A stretch of DNA of 50,525 nt from CAYRQF01 sp964615845 (GCA_964615845.1 CAZTRC010000003.1:1-50525); one strand, 5' to 3'. Shown: positions 8,285-15,610, counted from the stretch's first letter. Program-made: numbers and translations. Notes: generated by a model from the letters alone, not told the origin.

Positions 8285-8713
8285 ATGGACGCACCTAGCA
8301 AAGCTCTGAAGGCAATCGCCGATGCACCGAAGCCAGATCTCGAAGCGCTCTATATTGATTGGGGTAATTTATTAAAGAAGGTGAAAATTGGCTATTTCAT
8401 TTCGGCCTCGGCTGAAACACTTGTGAAATCACTAGGCTTTAACAAGTACAGTGGTGGTAAAAAAGGTCTGGTTTTTGAGCTATTCTTTCATGTCACCACT
8501 GAGGGATACCTTGCGAAACAAGATCGTGGTGGTCCTGTATGGGTGGCCACGTTCCAAGAAAATGGTACAGCCCAACTTTCCATTGTACAGCGCGTTGGGG
8601 AGAGTCACCAATTTCAAGGATCATGGGAAGAAGTGACTCGTAAGCTCTTCGAGATGGATCAGCTCATGCTCGCACAAGTCCCGGCAGTTCCAGAGGATCT
8701 GAAGAAGCAGTGA
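8285..8713 (+). CDS. Hypothetical 142-residue cytoplasmic protein
   Basis: Family not recognised. There is no signal peptide or membrane segment. The sequence alternates amphipathic helices (KALKAIADAPKPDLEAL; WEEVTRKLFEMDQLMLAQV) with a beta-rich middle (KKGLVFELFFHVTTEGYLA, PVWVATFQENGTAQLSIV), suggesting a small alpha+beta fold. It is a single-gene unit with its own promoter and a strong terminator (8732-8765). It is one of several such units in the window and may have been gained separately from the surrounding core genes. Confidence 0.6.
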   Translation: MDAPSKALKAIADAPKPDLEALYIDWGNLLKKVKIGYFISASAETLVKSLGFNKYSGGKKGLVFELFFHVTTEGYLAKQDRGGPVWVATFQENGTAQLSIVQRVGESHQFQGSWEEVTRKLFEMDQLMLAQVPAVPEDLKKQ

Positions 8714-8731
8714 TCATGTTGTTCATGTGGC

Positions 8732-8765
8732 GAAACCCCGGCAATGCCGGGGTTTTCCATTTTTA
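8732..8765 (+). terminator. Intrinsic terminator after the 8285 gene
   Basis: GAAACCCCGGC pairs with GCCGGGGTTTTC around AAT, followed by CATTTTT. Confidence 0.8.
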
Positions 8766-8780
8766 AATCACTAATCAACT

Positions 8781-8819
8781 ATCTAACGAATTCTGACGGT
8801 CGTCCAAATGTGTTAGAAT
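8781..8819 (+). repeat. 39-nt palindromic element, copy 1 (overlaps promoter of the PaaX/Cas2-like gene)
   Basis: Begins ATCTAACG, has TCTGACGGTCGTC in the middle and ends GTTAGAAT. The ends CTAAC/GTTAG are complementary and TGAC-GGTC-GTC(A) forms an inner hairpin. It matches the copy at 9313-9351 at 31 of 39 positions without gaps. Its right end is the extended -10 (TGTTAGAAT, 8811-8819) of the gene starting at 8826, so a protein bound here would block transcription. Confidence 0.75.
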
Positions 8820-8825
8820 ATTTTT

Positions 8826-9308
8826 ATGGAATATGAGGCAACAATTTCTGAACTTATAATCAGTCATTTACTTTCTGCGCGTTCTTCCTATCGCCAAAAG
8901 AAAATATTGTGGGAACTGGTCAGAAAAAGGATGAAGTCGTCGAAGCAAAATTACTATCAGGCAGTGTATCGGCTTTCAAAGAAAGGTTTCATAAAGGAAA
9001 AAGATCAAGGTTATATTTTGAGTGACACTGGGAAATCTGAGTATGCGAATTTATATCGTCCGATAAAAAAGAAAATAAAGAAGACGAAAAAGATTCTTGT
9101 GATATTTGATATTCCGGAGTCTAAGAGAAAGATACGGGGATGGATTCGTAGTCAGTTGCGATGGTGGAATTTCAAGATGATGCAAAAAAGTGTTTGGCTG
9201 GGTGACGGACCTTTACCTGTCGAGTTCAAAGAAAGACTAAAAGATTTGGGTGTACGAAAGTCCGTACTAATTTTTACAGTAAAATCAGAAAAGCAAGGAA
9301 GTATCTAG
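8826..9308 (+). CDS. Winged-helix regulator with PaaX/Cas2-like C-terminal domain
   Basis: 160 residues. The N-terminal part (about 5-70) looks like a winged helix: ISHLLSARSSYRQKKILWEL, then NYYQAVYRLSKKGFIKEK and a wing YILSDTGKSEY. The C-terminal part (about 85-160) starts KKILVIFDIPESKRKIRGW and continues QLRWWNFKMMQKSVWLG, the ferredoxin-like fold shared by PaaX central domains and Cas2. No Cas1 or CRISPR array is nearby, so a transcription regulator is the best guess. The 39-nt palindromes on both sides, one over its own -10, suggest autoregulation. The ATG lies 6 nt after the -10, implying a leaderless mRNA. Confidence 0.7.
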   Translation: MEYEATISELIISHLLSARSSYRQKKILWELVRKRMKSSKQNYYQAVYRLSKKGFIKEKDQGYILSDTGKSEYANLYRPIKKKIKKTKKILVIFDIPESKRKIRGWIRSQLRWWNFKMMQKSVWLGDGPLPVEFKERLKDLGVRKSVLIFTVKSEKQGSI

Positions 9309-9312
9309 AAAA

Positions 9313-9351
9313 ATCTAACGTAATCTGACGGTCGTCAAATATAGTTAGATT
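9313..9351 (+). repeat. 39-nt palindromic element, copy 2 (upstream of rnhB)
   Basis: Same orientation and length as copy 1: ATCTAACG, TCTGACGGTCGTCA, then GTTAGATT. It starts 5 nt after the stop of the PaaX/Cas2-like gene and lies about 30 nt upstream of the rnhB -10. It may be a second operator or the other end of a small mobile unit. Confidence 0.75.
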
Positions 9352-9381
9352 TATTTATCGGGGTTTTTGTGGGTGATGTTG

Positions 9382-9390
9382 TGTTAAAAT
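9382..9390 (+). promoter_or_regulatory. Extended -10 promoter of rnhB
   Basis: TGTTAAAAT ends 6 nt before the ATG at 9397, so the transcript should begin at or next to the start codon. Confidence 0.6.
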
Positions 9391-9396
9391 CGGATC

Positions 9397-9987
9397 ATGA
9401 AATGGATTGTCGGAATTGACGAGGTGGGCAGGGGACCGGTCGCTGGGCCGGTGTATGTTTGCGCTTTTTGGGCCGAGGCGGGAGAGATTGAGAGTATTGT
9501 CGCCGGAGCAAAATTGCCGCTTCGGGATTCGAAGAAATTGACCAAGAAAATGCGCGAGAAGTGGTTTCAGTATTTGCAGGATTTGGCGAAGCAAAAGAGA
9601 GTGCGGTACGTCATGACCAAAGCTTCCGCTCGAGAAATCGATGACAAGGGTATTGCCGTCTGCATCCGCGCGGCAGTCGATAACTGTCTCGAGAAATTAA
9701 ATCTCGATATTGCCGAAACAAAAGTCTTTCTCGATGGCGGACTAAGGACGCTAGAGAAATATAATCAAGAAACAGTGATAAAAGGTGACGAAAATATTCC
9801 CGTCATCGCGCTTGCATCAATCGTCGCCAAAGTTTCGCGCGATGCGGAAATGCAGGAGCTTGCGAAAGAGTATCCGGATTATCTGTGGGATAAAAATTCC
9901 GGCTACGGTACGAGCGCGCACATGAAAGCGATTAGGGAAAAGGGAACATGCCCATTGCACCGTATTTCGTTTTTGAAGAATATATGA
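9397..9987 (+). CDS. rnhB: Ribonuclease HII
   Basis: 196 residues. RNase HII nicks RNA in RNA-DNA hybrids and at single ribonucleotides in DNA. The family signature GIDEVGRGPVAGPV supplies the first acidic pair (Asp8, Glu9). FLDGG supplies the next Asp and ASIVAKVSRD the last, followed by the C-terminal YPDYLWDKNSGYGTSAH motif that contacts the hybrid. The start is fixed by the promoter 6 nt upstream. It lies between the PaaX/Cas2-like regulator and truB, reading in the same direction. Confidence 0.95.
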   Translation: MKWIVGIDEVGRGPVAGPVYVCAFWAEAGEIESIVAGAKLPLRDSKKLTKKMREKWFQYLQDLAKQKRVRYVMTKASAREIDDKGIAVCIRAAVDNCLEKLNLDIAETKVFLDGGLRTLEKYNQETVIKGDENIPVIALASIVAKVSRDAEMQELAKEYPDYLWDKNSGYGTSAHMKAIREKGTCPLHRISFLKNI

Positions 9988-10001
9988 TAATTTATCGCTA
10001 C

Positions 10002-10115
10002 ACAAATATCATTTTTCAAAAAGACCGGAATATTTTTTCTGATTCAAGTCAATGAAAAAATTTCCTCCGACTCGTCCTACGGACTCCGTCGAGCCTTTTT
10101 GAAAAATATATTTGT
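10002..10115. repeat. Nested inverted repeats between rnhB and truB
   Basis: An outer arm of 22 nt (10002-10023, ACAAATATCATTTTTCAAAA...) pairs with 21 nt at 10095-10115 with a single-base bulge. Inside the 71-nt loop there is a second inverted repeat (GGAATATTTTTTC / GAAAAAATTTCC) and then a GC-rich hairpin (GTCC-TAC-GGAC within CTCG/CGAG). It is not a simple terminator: the outer T-run faces the loop. No coding potential. Confidence 0.6.
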
Positions 10116-10128
10116 TCCGCTTCGCTTT

Positions 10129-10779
10129 ATGCAAAATAAATTACCTGAAAACATAATTCTCGTCGACAAGCCCAAGGGTATCACCAGTTTTGATGTTATT
10201 CGCCGTTTGCGCAAAGAACTTGGGATAAAGAAAATGGGCCACGCCGGGACGCTTGATCCACTTGCGAGCGGTCTCATGATTATCGGCATCAATGACGGAA
10301 CAAAGAAAATGGAGCAATTCCTAAAACTTGATAAGACGTATATTGCCGAAATTTTGCTCGGGACCAAAACGACAACGGGCGATCTCGAGGGCGAAGTTTT
10401 GGAACTCCGTGAGATTTTTGATTTAGAAGAAGATTATGTGAGGGAAGTGGTAGAGAATTTCAAAGGCATTTTCGAAATCGCTGTGCCGAAACATTCGGCT
10501 ATCAAGCGCGGCGGCAAACCGCTCTACGAATACGCTCGCGAAAATATCGAGATCGAAATCCCGAAAAAACCGATGCAAGTTTACAAGAGCAAATTTCGGG
10601 GCTTGAAAAAAGAAGGCGAAGGTTACCTTTTGAAAGTCGAATTTGATGTCGCAAGCGGTGTCTACATCCGCTCGCTTGCCGAATATCTGGGAGAATTCCT
10701 CGATGTGCCAGCAACGCTAGCGGGACTCCAAAGGACCAAAATAGGGGAATTCTCGCTCAAAAAAGCCCGTAAAATATAG
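10129..10779 (+). CDS. truB: tRNA pseudouridine(55) synthase
   Basis: 216 residues. TruB makes pseudouridine 55 in the T-loop of tRNAs. The family motif GHAGTLDPLASG carries the catalytic Asp43. NIILVDKPKGITSFDVI at the N-terminus and the later VPKHSAIKRGGKPLYEYAR and FDVASGVYIRSLAEYLG segments are typical. The TTG at 10099 would extend the frame into the preceding inverted repeat, so I took the ATG at 10129. No PUA domain is obvious: the protein ends soon after GEFSLKKARKI, consistent with short TruB forms. Confidence 0.93.
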   Translation: MQNKLPENIILVDKPKGITSFDVIRRLRKELGIKKMGHAGTLDPLASGLMIIGINDGTKKMEQFLKLDKTYIAEILLGTKTTTGDLEGEVLELREIFDLEEDYVREVVENFKGIFEIAVPKHSAIKRGGKPLYEYARENIEIEIPKKPMQVYKSKFRGLKKEGEGYLLKVEFDVASGVYIRSLAEYLGEFLDVPATLAGLQRTKIGEFSLKKARKI

Positions 10780-10801
10780 GTTTTTGGGCTATTGCCCGCC
10801 A

Positions 10802-10830
10802 TTGACTTTTATATCCTTTTGTGATACTAT
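10802..10830 (+). promoter_or_regulatory. Promoter of the T9SS-domain gene
   Basis: TTGACT (10802-10807), 17 nt, TACTAT (10825-10830). The leader of about 58 nt ends in an A/C-rich stretch (ACCAACAACAGAAACCAAAC) without Shine-Dalgarno. Confidence 0.6.
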
Positions 10831-10894
10831 ATACCCAAACGAGTGCGCCCTTTGACACTTGTTGAACCAACAACAGAAACCAAACACCTCACGC

Positions 10895-11923
10895 ATGAAA
10901 TCGTTCCAACCCTTCCTCGCGATCTGCACGATCGCTGTGTGTGCCGCTGTCAACGCTCAGACGGTGACTACCGTTAACGTGAGCAACCTCTACGGAGGAT
11001 ATGGTCATGTCAGGGACTCCTTGTCGTTCACGATTCGTATGAACGTGACCGATCTCGGGAACCAGACTTGCCTGGTCCGCAGTGTCGACGTTGATCCGTT
11101 CGGCACCTGGACTGATCCGATCCAAGACGTTGCGTTGAGTACCGTACCCCTCGGCATCCACGAGTTCAACGTTCCGTTGACCTCCGGGGCAGTCAGTTAC
11201 GAACTCACCTTGCACTACCGCTACATCTCGGACCCAGATGGTCCAGGTGGCGCGAACGCGGGTGACGACATTCCCGGCTACCCGAAGATCATCTCTGATG
11301 TCCAGCCAAAAGCGAACCCGAACATCCACTTTGAGGAGTTCTGGATTATCGGCAATTACCTGCACATCGAGCTTGAGACCGGACGTTATGTGGATCCGCA
11401 GCCTGGTGGGACCGAGTTCTACGCGGACATCTTGTTCGATCTCCTCGACGACAATGGTTTCGTCGCCTGGAATGATCTGAGCAACGTGAATCCCGCTGGC
11501 TATCCAACGTTGACCAAGACGTATGATATCTGGTTGGGCTTGCTTCCGCCTGGTCTGTACTGTCCTCGGGCAAGGTTGCTCTACAGTCATGATGGTCCCG
11601 GTAACTCGTACGACTTCATCGACCATGTAGTGGACGAAACCGATCCGGTCTGCGATGACTGGGTTGGTATCTCCACCGACACCTCGGAGCTCACGGCAGA
11701 AGGTATGGGGGACATTTCCCTTTATCCGAATCCGACAAGCGACCAGATCAAACTCGGCAACCTCGAGATCAATAAGAACCTCGAGGTGTGCGATGCTAGG
11801 GGCCGCATGATCCGGACGTTGTTGCCAAGCGCTGCGAGCATCGCGCACGATGTCTCGGATCTGGCAGCAGGAATATACATGGTGAAGCAAGGCGGACGCA
11901 TCTGCCGGTTCAGCAAGACCTGA
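10895..11923 (+). CDS. Secreted protein with a C-terminal T9SS-type sorting domain
   Basis: 342 residues. MKSFQPFLAICTIAVCAAV-NAQ is a signal peptide with a Bacteroidota-style N-A-Q cleavage site. The middle (about 25-260) is beta-rich and not recognised. The last 70 residues (SLYPNPTSDQIKLG, then LEVCDARGRMIRTL and SDLAAGIYMVKQGG) match the type A sorting domain used by the type IX secretion system of Bacteroidota: Y-P-N-P, V-x-D-x-x-G-R and G-x-Y. CPR cells are not known to have T9SS, so the signal should be non-functional here or used differently. The gene is GC-richer than its neighbours, with its own promoter and terminator. ATG 10895 starts a proper signal peptide; an upstream TTG does not. 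Confidence 0.75.
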   Translation: MKSFQPFLAICTIAVCAAVNAQTVTTVNVSNLYGGYGHVRDSLSFTIRMNVTDLGNQTCLVRSVDVDPFGTWTDPIQDVALSTVPLGIHEFNVPLTSGAVSYELTLHYRYISDPDGPGGANAGDDIPGYPKIISDVQPKANPNIHFEEFWIIGNYLHIELETGRYVDPQPGGTEFYADILFDLLDDNGFVAWNDLSNVNPAGYPTLTKTYDIWLGLLPPGLYCPRARLLYSHDGPGNSYDFIDHVVDETDPVCDDWVGISTDTSELTAEGMGDISLYPNPTSDQIKLGNLEINKNLEVCDARGRMIRTLLPSAASIAHDVSDLAAGIYMVKQGGRICRFSKT

Positions 11924-11952
11924 TCCAAGCCCTCCCCGGGCTTGGTGAAGAA

Positions 11953-11977
11953 AAGCCCCGCTACGGCGGGGTTTTTC
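11953..11977 (+). terminator. Intrinsic terminator after the T9SS-domain gene
   Basis: AGCCCCGC and GCGGGGTTTTT form a short GC stem with a T-run, immediately upstream of the gdhA -10. Confidence 0.75.
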
Positions 11978-11982
11978 ATTTG

Positions 11983-11991
11983 TGATATAAT
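11983..11991 (+). promoter_or_regulatory. Extended -10 promoter of gdhA
   Basis: TGATATAAT contains a perfect TATAAT, ending 6 nt before the ATG at 11998. It is the clearest leaderless promoter in the window. Confidence 0.7.
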
Positions 11992-11997
11992 TTCGCC

Positions 11998-13245
11998 ATG
12001 AATCAAAACAACCCATTTCAAAATTACTTGGACAACTTGGCGCGAGCGGGCGAGGCTCTGGGGCTCACTCCGGCCGAAATCGAAAAACTATCCGTACCGC
12101 AAAATATTATCCAGTCAGACCTCGTCATCAAAACTTCCAAAGGCGATGAGACATTTCCGGCCTATCGGGTGCAATTCAATAATGCGCGCGGACCATTCAA
12201 GGGCGGTATCAGATTCCATCCAGCGGCCGACCTTGATGAAGTGAAGGCTCTCGCGGCTCTCATGGCGGTTAAATGCGCTGTCGTTGGCATTCCTCTCGGC
12301 GGAGCCAAGGGCGGGGTGACCATAGATCCGAAGCAATATGGTGCTAAAGATTTGGAATTGGTCGCGCGCGCTTGGGCCCGCGCGATGCAGCCGCACATAG
12401 GGGTCGCCAAGGACATCCCAGCTCCGGACGTGTACACCAACAGCCAGACGATGGCGCACATTTTGGATGAGTATGAGCAGATTGTCGGACACGAAGAGTT
12501 TGGTGTCATCACCGGGAAGCCTCTCGAGCTCGGCGGATCACTTGGCAGGAATATCGCGACGGCTCAAGGCGGCATCTACGTCCTCTCTGAACTTTTACAA
12601 AATATGAATTTGCGTCCGGAGGACATGCGTGTCGCAGTCCAGGGTTTCGGTAATGCCGGTTATACTGCAGCGTCAATCCTCCACAACATGGATTACAAAA
12701 TCGTGGCGGTGTCGGACTCGTCCGGCGGCATTTATGCCGAGGGCGGGCTCGACCCCGAAGAACTCAATCGTTTCAAAGAAGAAGGCAAAAGTCTGTCAGA
12801 ATTTTCCAAAGATGGTTTCAAGAATATTACGAACGAAGAACTCCTCGTGTCTCCCTGCGATATCTTGATTCCAGCGGCGCTCGACAATCAGATTACCAAA
12901 GAAAATGCCGGAGATATCAAAGCGAAAATCGTGTTAGAGCTTGCCAACGGCCCGACGACTCCCGAAGCCGACGCAATTCTTTTCGAGAAAGGAATCACCC
13001 TCATTCCAGATGTCTTGGCCAATGCCGGCGGCGTCACGGTTTCGTATTTTGAGTGGGTTCAAAACAGGAGCGGCGACAGATGGAAAGAAACGGACGTTTT
13101 GCAAAAATTAAAAGATATCATGTCCGAGAGCTTCAAAGGCGTTTATGCTCTGGCCAAAGAGAAAAATATCGACTTGCGTCTCGGAGCTTTCTCCCTAGGT
13201 GTCAAAAGGATTGTTGACGCGATGAAATTGAGAGGACGGATATAA
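11998..13245 (+). CDS. gdhA: Glu/Leu/Phe/Val dehydrogenase (glutamate dehydrogenase type)
   Basis: 415 residues, the usual length for hexameric glutamate dehydrogenases. It catalyses reversible oxidative deamination of glutamate to 2-oxoglutarate and ammonia. The N-terminal substrate domain has FKGGIRFHP and the catalytic-lysine segment GGAKGGVTIDP. Then come PAPDVYTNSQTM and the Rossmann dinucleotide motif VQGFGNAGYTAA, with NGPTTPEAD and DVLANAGGVTVSYFEW later. For an organism with presumably reduced amino-acid synthesis, it probably links amino-acid breakdown to redox cofactors. Transcribed alone and leaderless. A 22-bp inverted-repeat element begins 6 nt after the stop. Confidence 0.93.
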   Translation: MNQNNPFQNYLDNLARAGEALGLTPAEIEKLSVPQNIIQSDLVIKTSKGDETFPAYRVQFNNARGPFKGGIRFHPAADLDEVKALAALMAVKCAVVGIPLGGAKGGVTIDPKQYGAKDLELVARAWARAMQPHIGVAKDIPAPDVYTNSQTMAHILDEYEQIVGHEEFGVITGKPLELGGSLGRNIATAQGGIYVLSELLQNMNLRPEDMRVAVQGFGNAGYTAASILHNMDYKIVAVSDSSGGIYAEGGLDPEELNRFKEEGKSLSEFSKDGFKNITNEELLVSPCDILIPAALDNQITKENAGDIKAKIVLELANGPTTPEADAILFEKGITLIPDVLANAGGVTVSYFEWVQNRSGDRWKETDVLQKLKDIMSESFKGVYALAKEKNIDLRLGAFSLGVKRIVDAMKLRGRI

Positions 13246-13250
13246 TTAAG

Positions 13251-13346
13251 CCGGGGCGCTTTCGTGATTTTTTCGGTCCTCGGGTCGGCCAGAGGGTCGG
13301 GGCGATGGCCTCAACCAGACACGCAAAAATCACGAAAGCGCCCCGG
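13251..13346 (+). repeat. Long-stem element with conserved core, copy A
   Basis: Perfect 22-bp inverted arms (13251-13272, starting CCGGGGCGCTTTCG, and 13325-13346) enclose a 52-nt core. The core reads TCGGTCCTCGGGTC, a small hairpin GGCC/GGCC (13287-13290 with 13307-13310), then TCAACCAGACAC. The same core, with unrelated arms, occurs inverted at 44928-45024. A TATAAT (13241-13246, overlapping the gdhA stop) sits 4 nt upstream, so it could be transcribed from its own first base. It is not an intrinsic terminator by shape. Likely a structured RNA or a protein-recognised DNA hairpin. Confidence 0.7.
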
Positions 13347-13354
13347 CCCACCAG

Positions 13355-14464
13355 ATGAAAAACTACATTGTAGAAAAAAAGAAACGGCTTGAAACATTCC
13401 TCCGGGAGAATAGGAATTACGCCATGCCGGCAATACTTCTCGTCGGTTTTTTTCTCGATACTCTGACGCTACGGCAGATCGATCGCGTTTTCGACAATGT
13501 CGTCTTGCTAACGCACATGTTCATTATCGCGACGACGATTGCTCTTCTTTTTTCGGTCGACACTCGTTTCGGTCGGCGGTTTGGTTTGGAAAACAAGAAA
13601 TCGACCATTTCAGCTTTGATGCTCTTTTCTTTCGGCGGCCTCTTCTCGGGTTTTGTCGTTTTCTATTCGCGTTCAGGTTCGCTCATTTCGAGCTGGCCAT
13701 TTATACTCCTCATGCTTCTTCTTATGATCGCGACCGAGATGCGCAAGAAATACTATGAGAAATTAATTTTGCAAATCACCATTTTCTATATCGGTATTTT
13801 CTCTTATCTCATTTTCTCCTTGCCCGTCGTCGTGAAAAAAATGGGTACCACAATTTATCTTTTGAGCGGCGTCGTGAGCCTTCTTTTCATTTATGGCTAT
13901 CTCGCGCTCTTGCAACGCATTGATCGGCAGAAGATGAAAATTCACACCAAGAAACTCTTTGTCCGCATCGTTTCCATCTTCGTTGTGTTTAATCTTTTGT
14001 ATTTTACCAACATTATCCCGCCGATTCCGCTGTCCTTGAATTTCATCTCCGTGTATCATGATTTTTTTCGTATCCAAGCTGTCGAATATCGCGGGCAATA
14101 CGAAGTGCCGCCAGTGTGGCAATTTTGGCGCAAAAGGAGCCGGGTCTTTCACCGCGAAGCTGGCGAGACGATTTATGTCTTTAGCGAGGTTTACGCGCCG
14201 ATCAATCTCAATACCGACATCTATCACAAATGGGAATATTTCGATTCCAAGAAAACGCGCTGGATCGAGACCGACGAAGTCCGGATTCCGATTACCGGCG
14301 GACGCGCCGACGGTTTCCGAGGATTCTCGAAGAAGACCAATGTCTTCCCGGGCTCTTGGCGGGTGAAAATCACGACGGGAAGAGGGCAGATGATTGGCCG
14401 GATTACTTTTAAGATAAAGAATGCTGAGGAGCCAATTATCACCAAGGAAGAAGTTTTCCGTTGA
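13355..14464 (+). CDS. Multi-pass membrane protein with DUF2914 domain
   Basis: 369 residues. After a basic N-terminus about seven hydrophobic segments follow (for example MPAILLVGFFLDTL, TFATT-type helices around 50-230, IYLLSGVVSLLFIYGYLAL). The C-terminal extracytoplasmic part (about 270-360: ETIYVFSEVYAPI, then HKWEYF, RWIETDEVRIPITGGR, PGSWRVKITT) matches DUF2914 as I remember it. The function of the family is not established. The gene starts 9 nt after the inverted-repeat element. Confidence 0.75.
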   Translation: MKNYIVEKKKRLETFLRENRNYAMPAILLVGFFLDTLTLRQIDRVFDNVVLLTHMFIIATTIALLFSVDTRFGRRFGLENKKSTISALMLFSFGGLFSGFVVFYSRSGSLISSWPFILLMLLLMIATEMRKKYYEKLILQITIFYIGIFSYLIFSLPVVVKKMGTTIYLLSGVVSLLFIYGYLALLQRIDRQKMKIHTKKLFVRIVSIFVVFNLLYFTNIIPPIPLSLNFISVYHDFFRIQAVEYRGQYEVPPVWQFWRKRSRVFHREAGETIYVFSEVYAPINLNTDIYHKWEYFDSKKTRWIETDEVRIPITGGRADGFRGFSKKTNVFPGSWRVKITTGRGQMIGRITFKIKNAEEPIITKEEVFR

Positions 14465-14489
14465 CTCGCCCCGGGCTTCGTCGTATCAT
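14461..14489 (+). promoter_or_regulatory. Promoter of the zinc-ribbon gene
   Basis: TTGACT (14461-14466) overlaps the stop codon of the previous gene; 17 nt later comes TATCAT (14484-14489). The leader of about 70 nt holds a hairpin ATGAAC-A-GTA / TAC-GTTCAT (about 14504-14529) before an AT-rich start region. Confidence 0.55.
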
Positions 14490-14565
14490 TGAGAGGCGAG
14501 TTTGTATGAACAGTAGTCGAATACGTTCATCTGGTTCGTAATTAAAAAATTATTTTAATATCAAA

Positions 14566-14781
14566 ATGTATAACGATAGAAATGATCAGGGTGGATCTCA
14601 AGGTCCACGACAAATGTTTACAGGCAACTGGACGTGCGGAAGTTGCGGCAATCCTATTACTGAGCTTCCATTCGAACCGGATCCATCGAGACTTGGTACT
14701 CTGAAGTGCCGAGACTGCCACAAGAAATCAATGGCTGAACGAGGCGGTGGCCAAGGCGGGGGAGGATATCGAAGATTTTAA
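14566..14781 (+). CDS. Small zinc-ribbon protein with glycine-rich ends
   Basis: 71 residues. WTCGSCG and LKCRDCHKK supply two CxxC pairs 20 residues apart (C-x2-C-x20-C-x2-C), a zinc-ribbon arrangement similar to the CxxC-x17-CxxC proteins common in CPR. The N-terminus (NDQGGSQGPRQ) and C-terminus (RGGGQGGGGYRRF) are glycine/arginine-rich like RGG tails, which suggests RNA binding (inference). It is monocistronic with a hairpin in its leader and a 19-bp terminator shared with uppP. Confidence 0.75.
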   Translation: MYNDRNDQGGSQGPRQMFTGNWTCGSCGNPITELPFEPDPSRLGTLKCRDCHKKSMAERGGGQGGGGYRRF

Positions 14782-14784
14782 TCC

Positions 14785-14828
14785 AAATAGAAAATGCTCT
14801 GATGTAAAAATCGGAGCATTTTCTATTT
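14785..14828. terminator. Bidirectional terminator between the zinc-ribbon gene and uppP
   Basis: Arms of 19 nt (14785-14803 and 14810-14828) pair with a single G-T wobble around GTAAAA. It ends with the uppP stop codon. Confidence 0.85.
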
Positions 14829-15594
14829 AAAAAATCACCAAAAAGAATACGATGGCTGCGAGGACGCGATAGATGCCGAACGGGATGAAGTTTTTGGTTT
14901 GGACGTAGCGCATCAGGAATTTGATAGCGAGCATAGCGACGAGAAATGCCACGACGAACCCGACTAGGAGAGTATCTATATGGCCTCGGAAGGACTCTGT
15001 TCCCGCTGACGAAATATCTAAAAGTGATGCGCCGAGGAGGACCGGGATAGCCAAGAAAAAAGAAAACTTGGCAATGGCTGCGCGCGAGATACCGAGCGCG
15101 AGACCGCCGATGATGGTCGCCGCCGAGCGTGACACGCCCGGGATGACGGCGAGGGATTGGAATACTCCGATGAAGAAGGACTGCTTGTAAGTAATATCGT
15201 CGGAACTTTTTTGAGACAGAAATCTTTTTTCATAAATGAATTCAAAAATGATGAGTGCTATGCCGCCGATGAGCATGGCCCACAAGACGACGCTCGAAGA
15301 TCCGAGCAGATTATTCTTTACGAATTTATAAAGGGCGAAACCGATGATCATAGTCGGTATCGAGCCGAGAATTACTTTCTTTAGATTTTCTATTTGCCAA
15401 AAAGATTTCCAAAAGAGAAAGAGCACAGCGGCGATAGCGCCGAGCTGGATGATAATCTCAAAACTTTTCAAGAATTCTGTTTCCGGAATGCCGAGTATTT
15501 TTCCGCCGAGGATGAGATGTCCGGTCGAAGATATTGGCAAGAATTCCGTTACGCCCTCAATGATGCCGAGGATAATGCTTTCAAAAATTGTCAT
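14827..15594 (-). CDS. uppP: Undecaprenyl-diphosphate phosphatase
   Basis: 255 residues, polytopic. UppP recycles the lipid carrier for peptidoglycan and other polymers and confers bacitracin tolerance. Signatures: EGVTEFLPISSTGH near the N-terminus (first catalytic region) and IPGVSRSAATI (second region). About eight hydrophobic helices run through IIIQLGAIAAVLFLFW, GSIPTMIIGFALY and the C-terminal VLAAIVFFLVIF. I chose MTIFES at 15594 rather than upstream ATG codons because the extended -10 lies just 7 nt before it and overlaps the longer versions. Confidence 0.94.
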   Translation of the reverse strand: MTIFESIILGIIEGVTEFLPISSTGHLILGGKILGIPETEFLKSFEIIIQLGAIAAVLFLFWKSFWQIENLKKVILGSIPTMIIGFALYKFVKNNLLGSSSVVLWAMLIGGIALIIFEFIYEKRFLSQKSSDDITYKQSFFIGVFQSLAVIPGVSRSAATIIGGLALGISRAAIAKFSFFLAIPVLLGASLLDISSAGTESFRGHIDTLLVGFVVAFLVAMLAIKFLMRYVQTKNFIPFGIYRVLAAIVFFLVIF

Positions 15595-15601
15595 AAGCTC
15601 C

Positions 15602-15610
15602 ATTCTAACA
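15602..15610 (-). promoter_or_regulatory. Extended -10 promoter of uppP
   Basis: On the minus strand TGTTAGAAT (15610-15602) ends 7 nt before the uppP ATG. It is divergent from the 15655-15663 promoter. Confidence 0.6.

Noticed and set aside
8781..9351. CRISPR array with Cas2
   Set aside because: Only two copies of the repeat, separated by a whole gene and not by spacers, no Cas1, and the protein carries an N-terminal winged helix as in PaaX-type regulators.
10889..12016. Long minus-strand open frame of 375 codons opposite the T9SS-domain gene
   Set aside because: The plus-strand frame has a signal peptide, a recognisable C-terminal domain, a promoter and a terminator. The opposite frame is an effect of high GC in codon positions.
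13251..13346. Ordinary rho-independent terminator of gdhA
   Set aside because: The loop is 52 nt with a conserved core repeated elsewhere, and no T-run follows the right arm.
14785..14828. Member of the 22-bp long-stem element group
   Set aside because: Arms of 19 bp with a 6-nt loop and A/T runs at both ends between convergent genes are fully explained as a bidirectional terminator; the same holds for 4960-5005 and 17816-17850.
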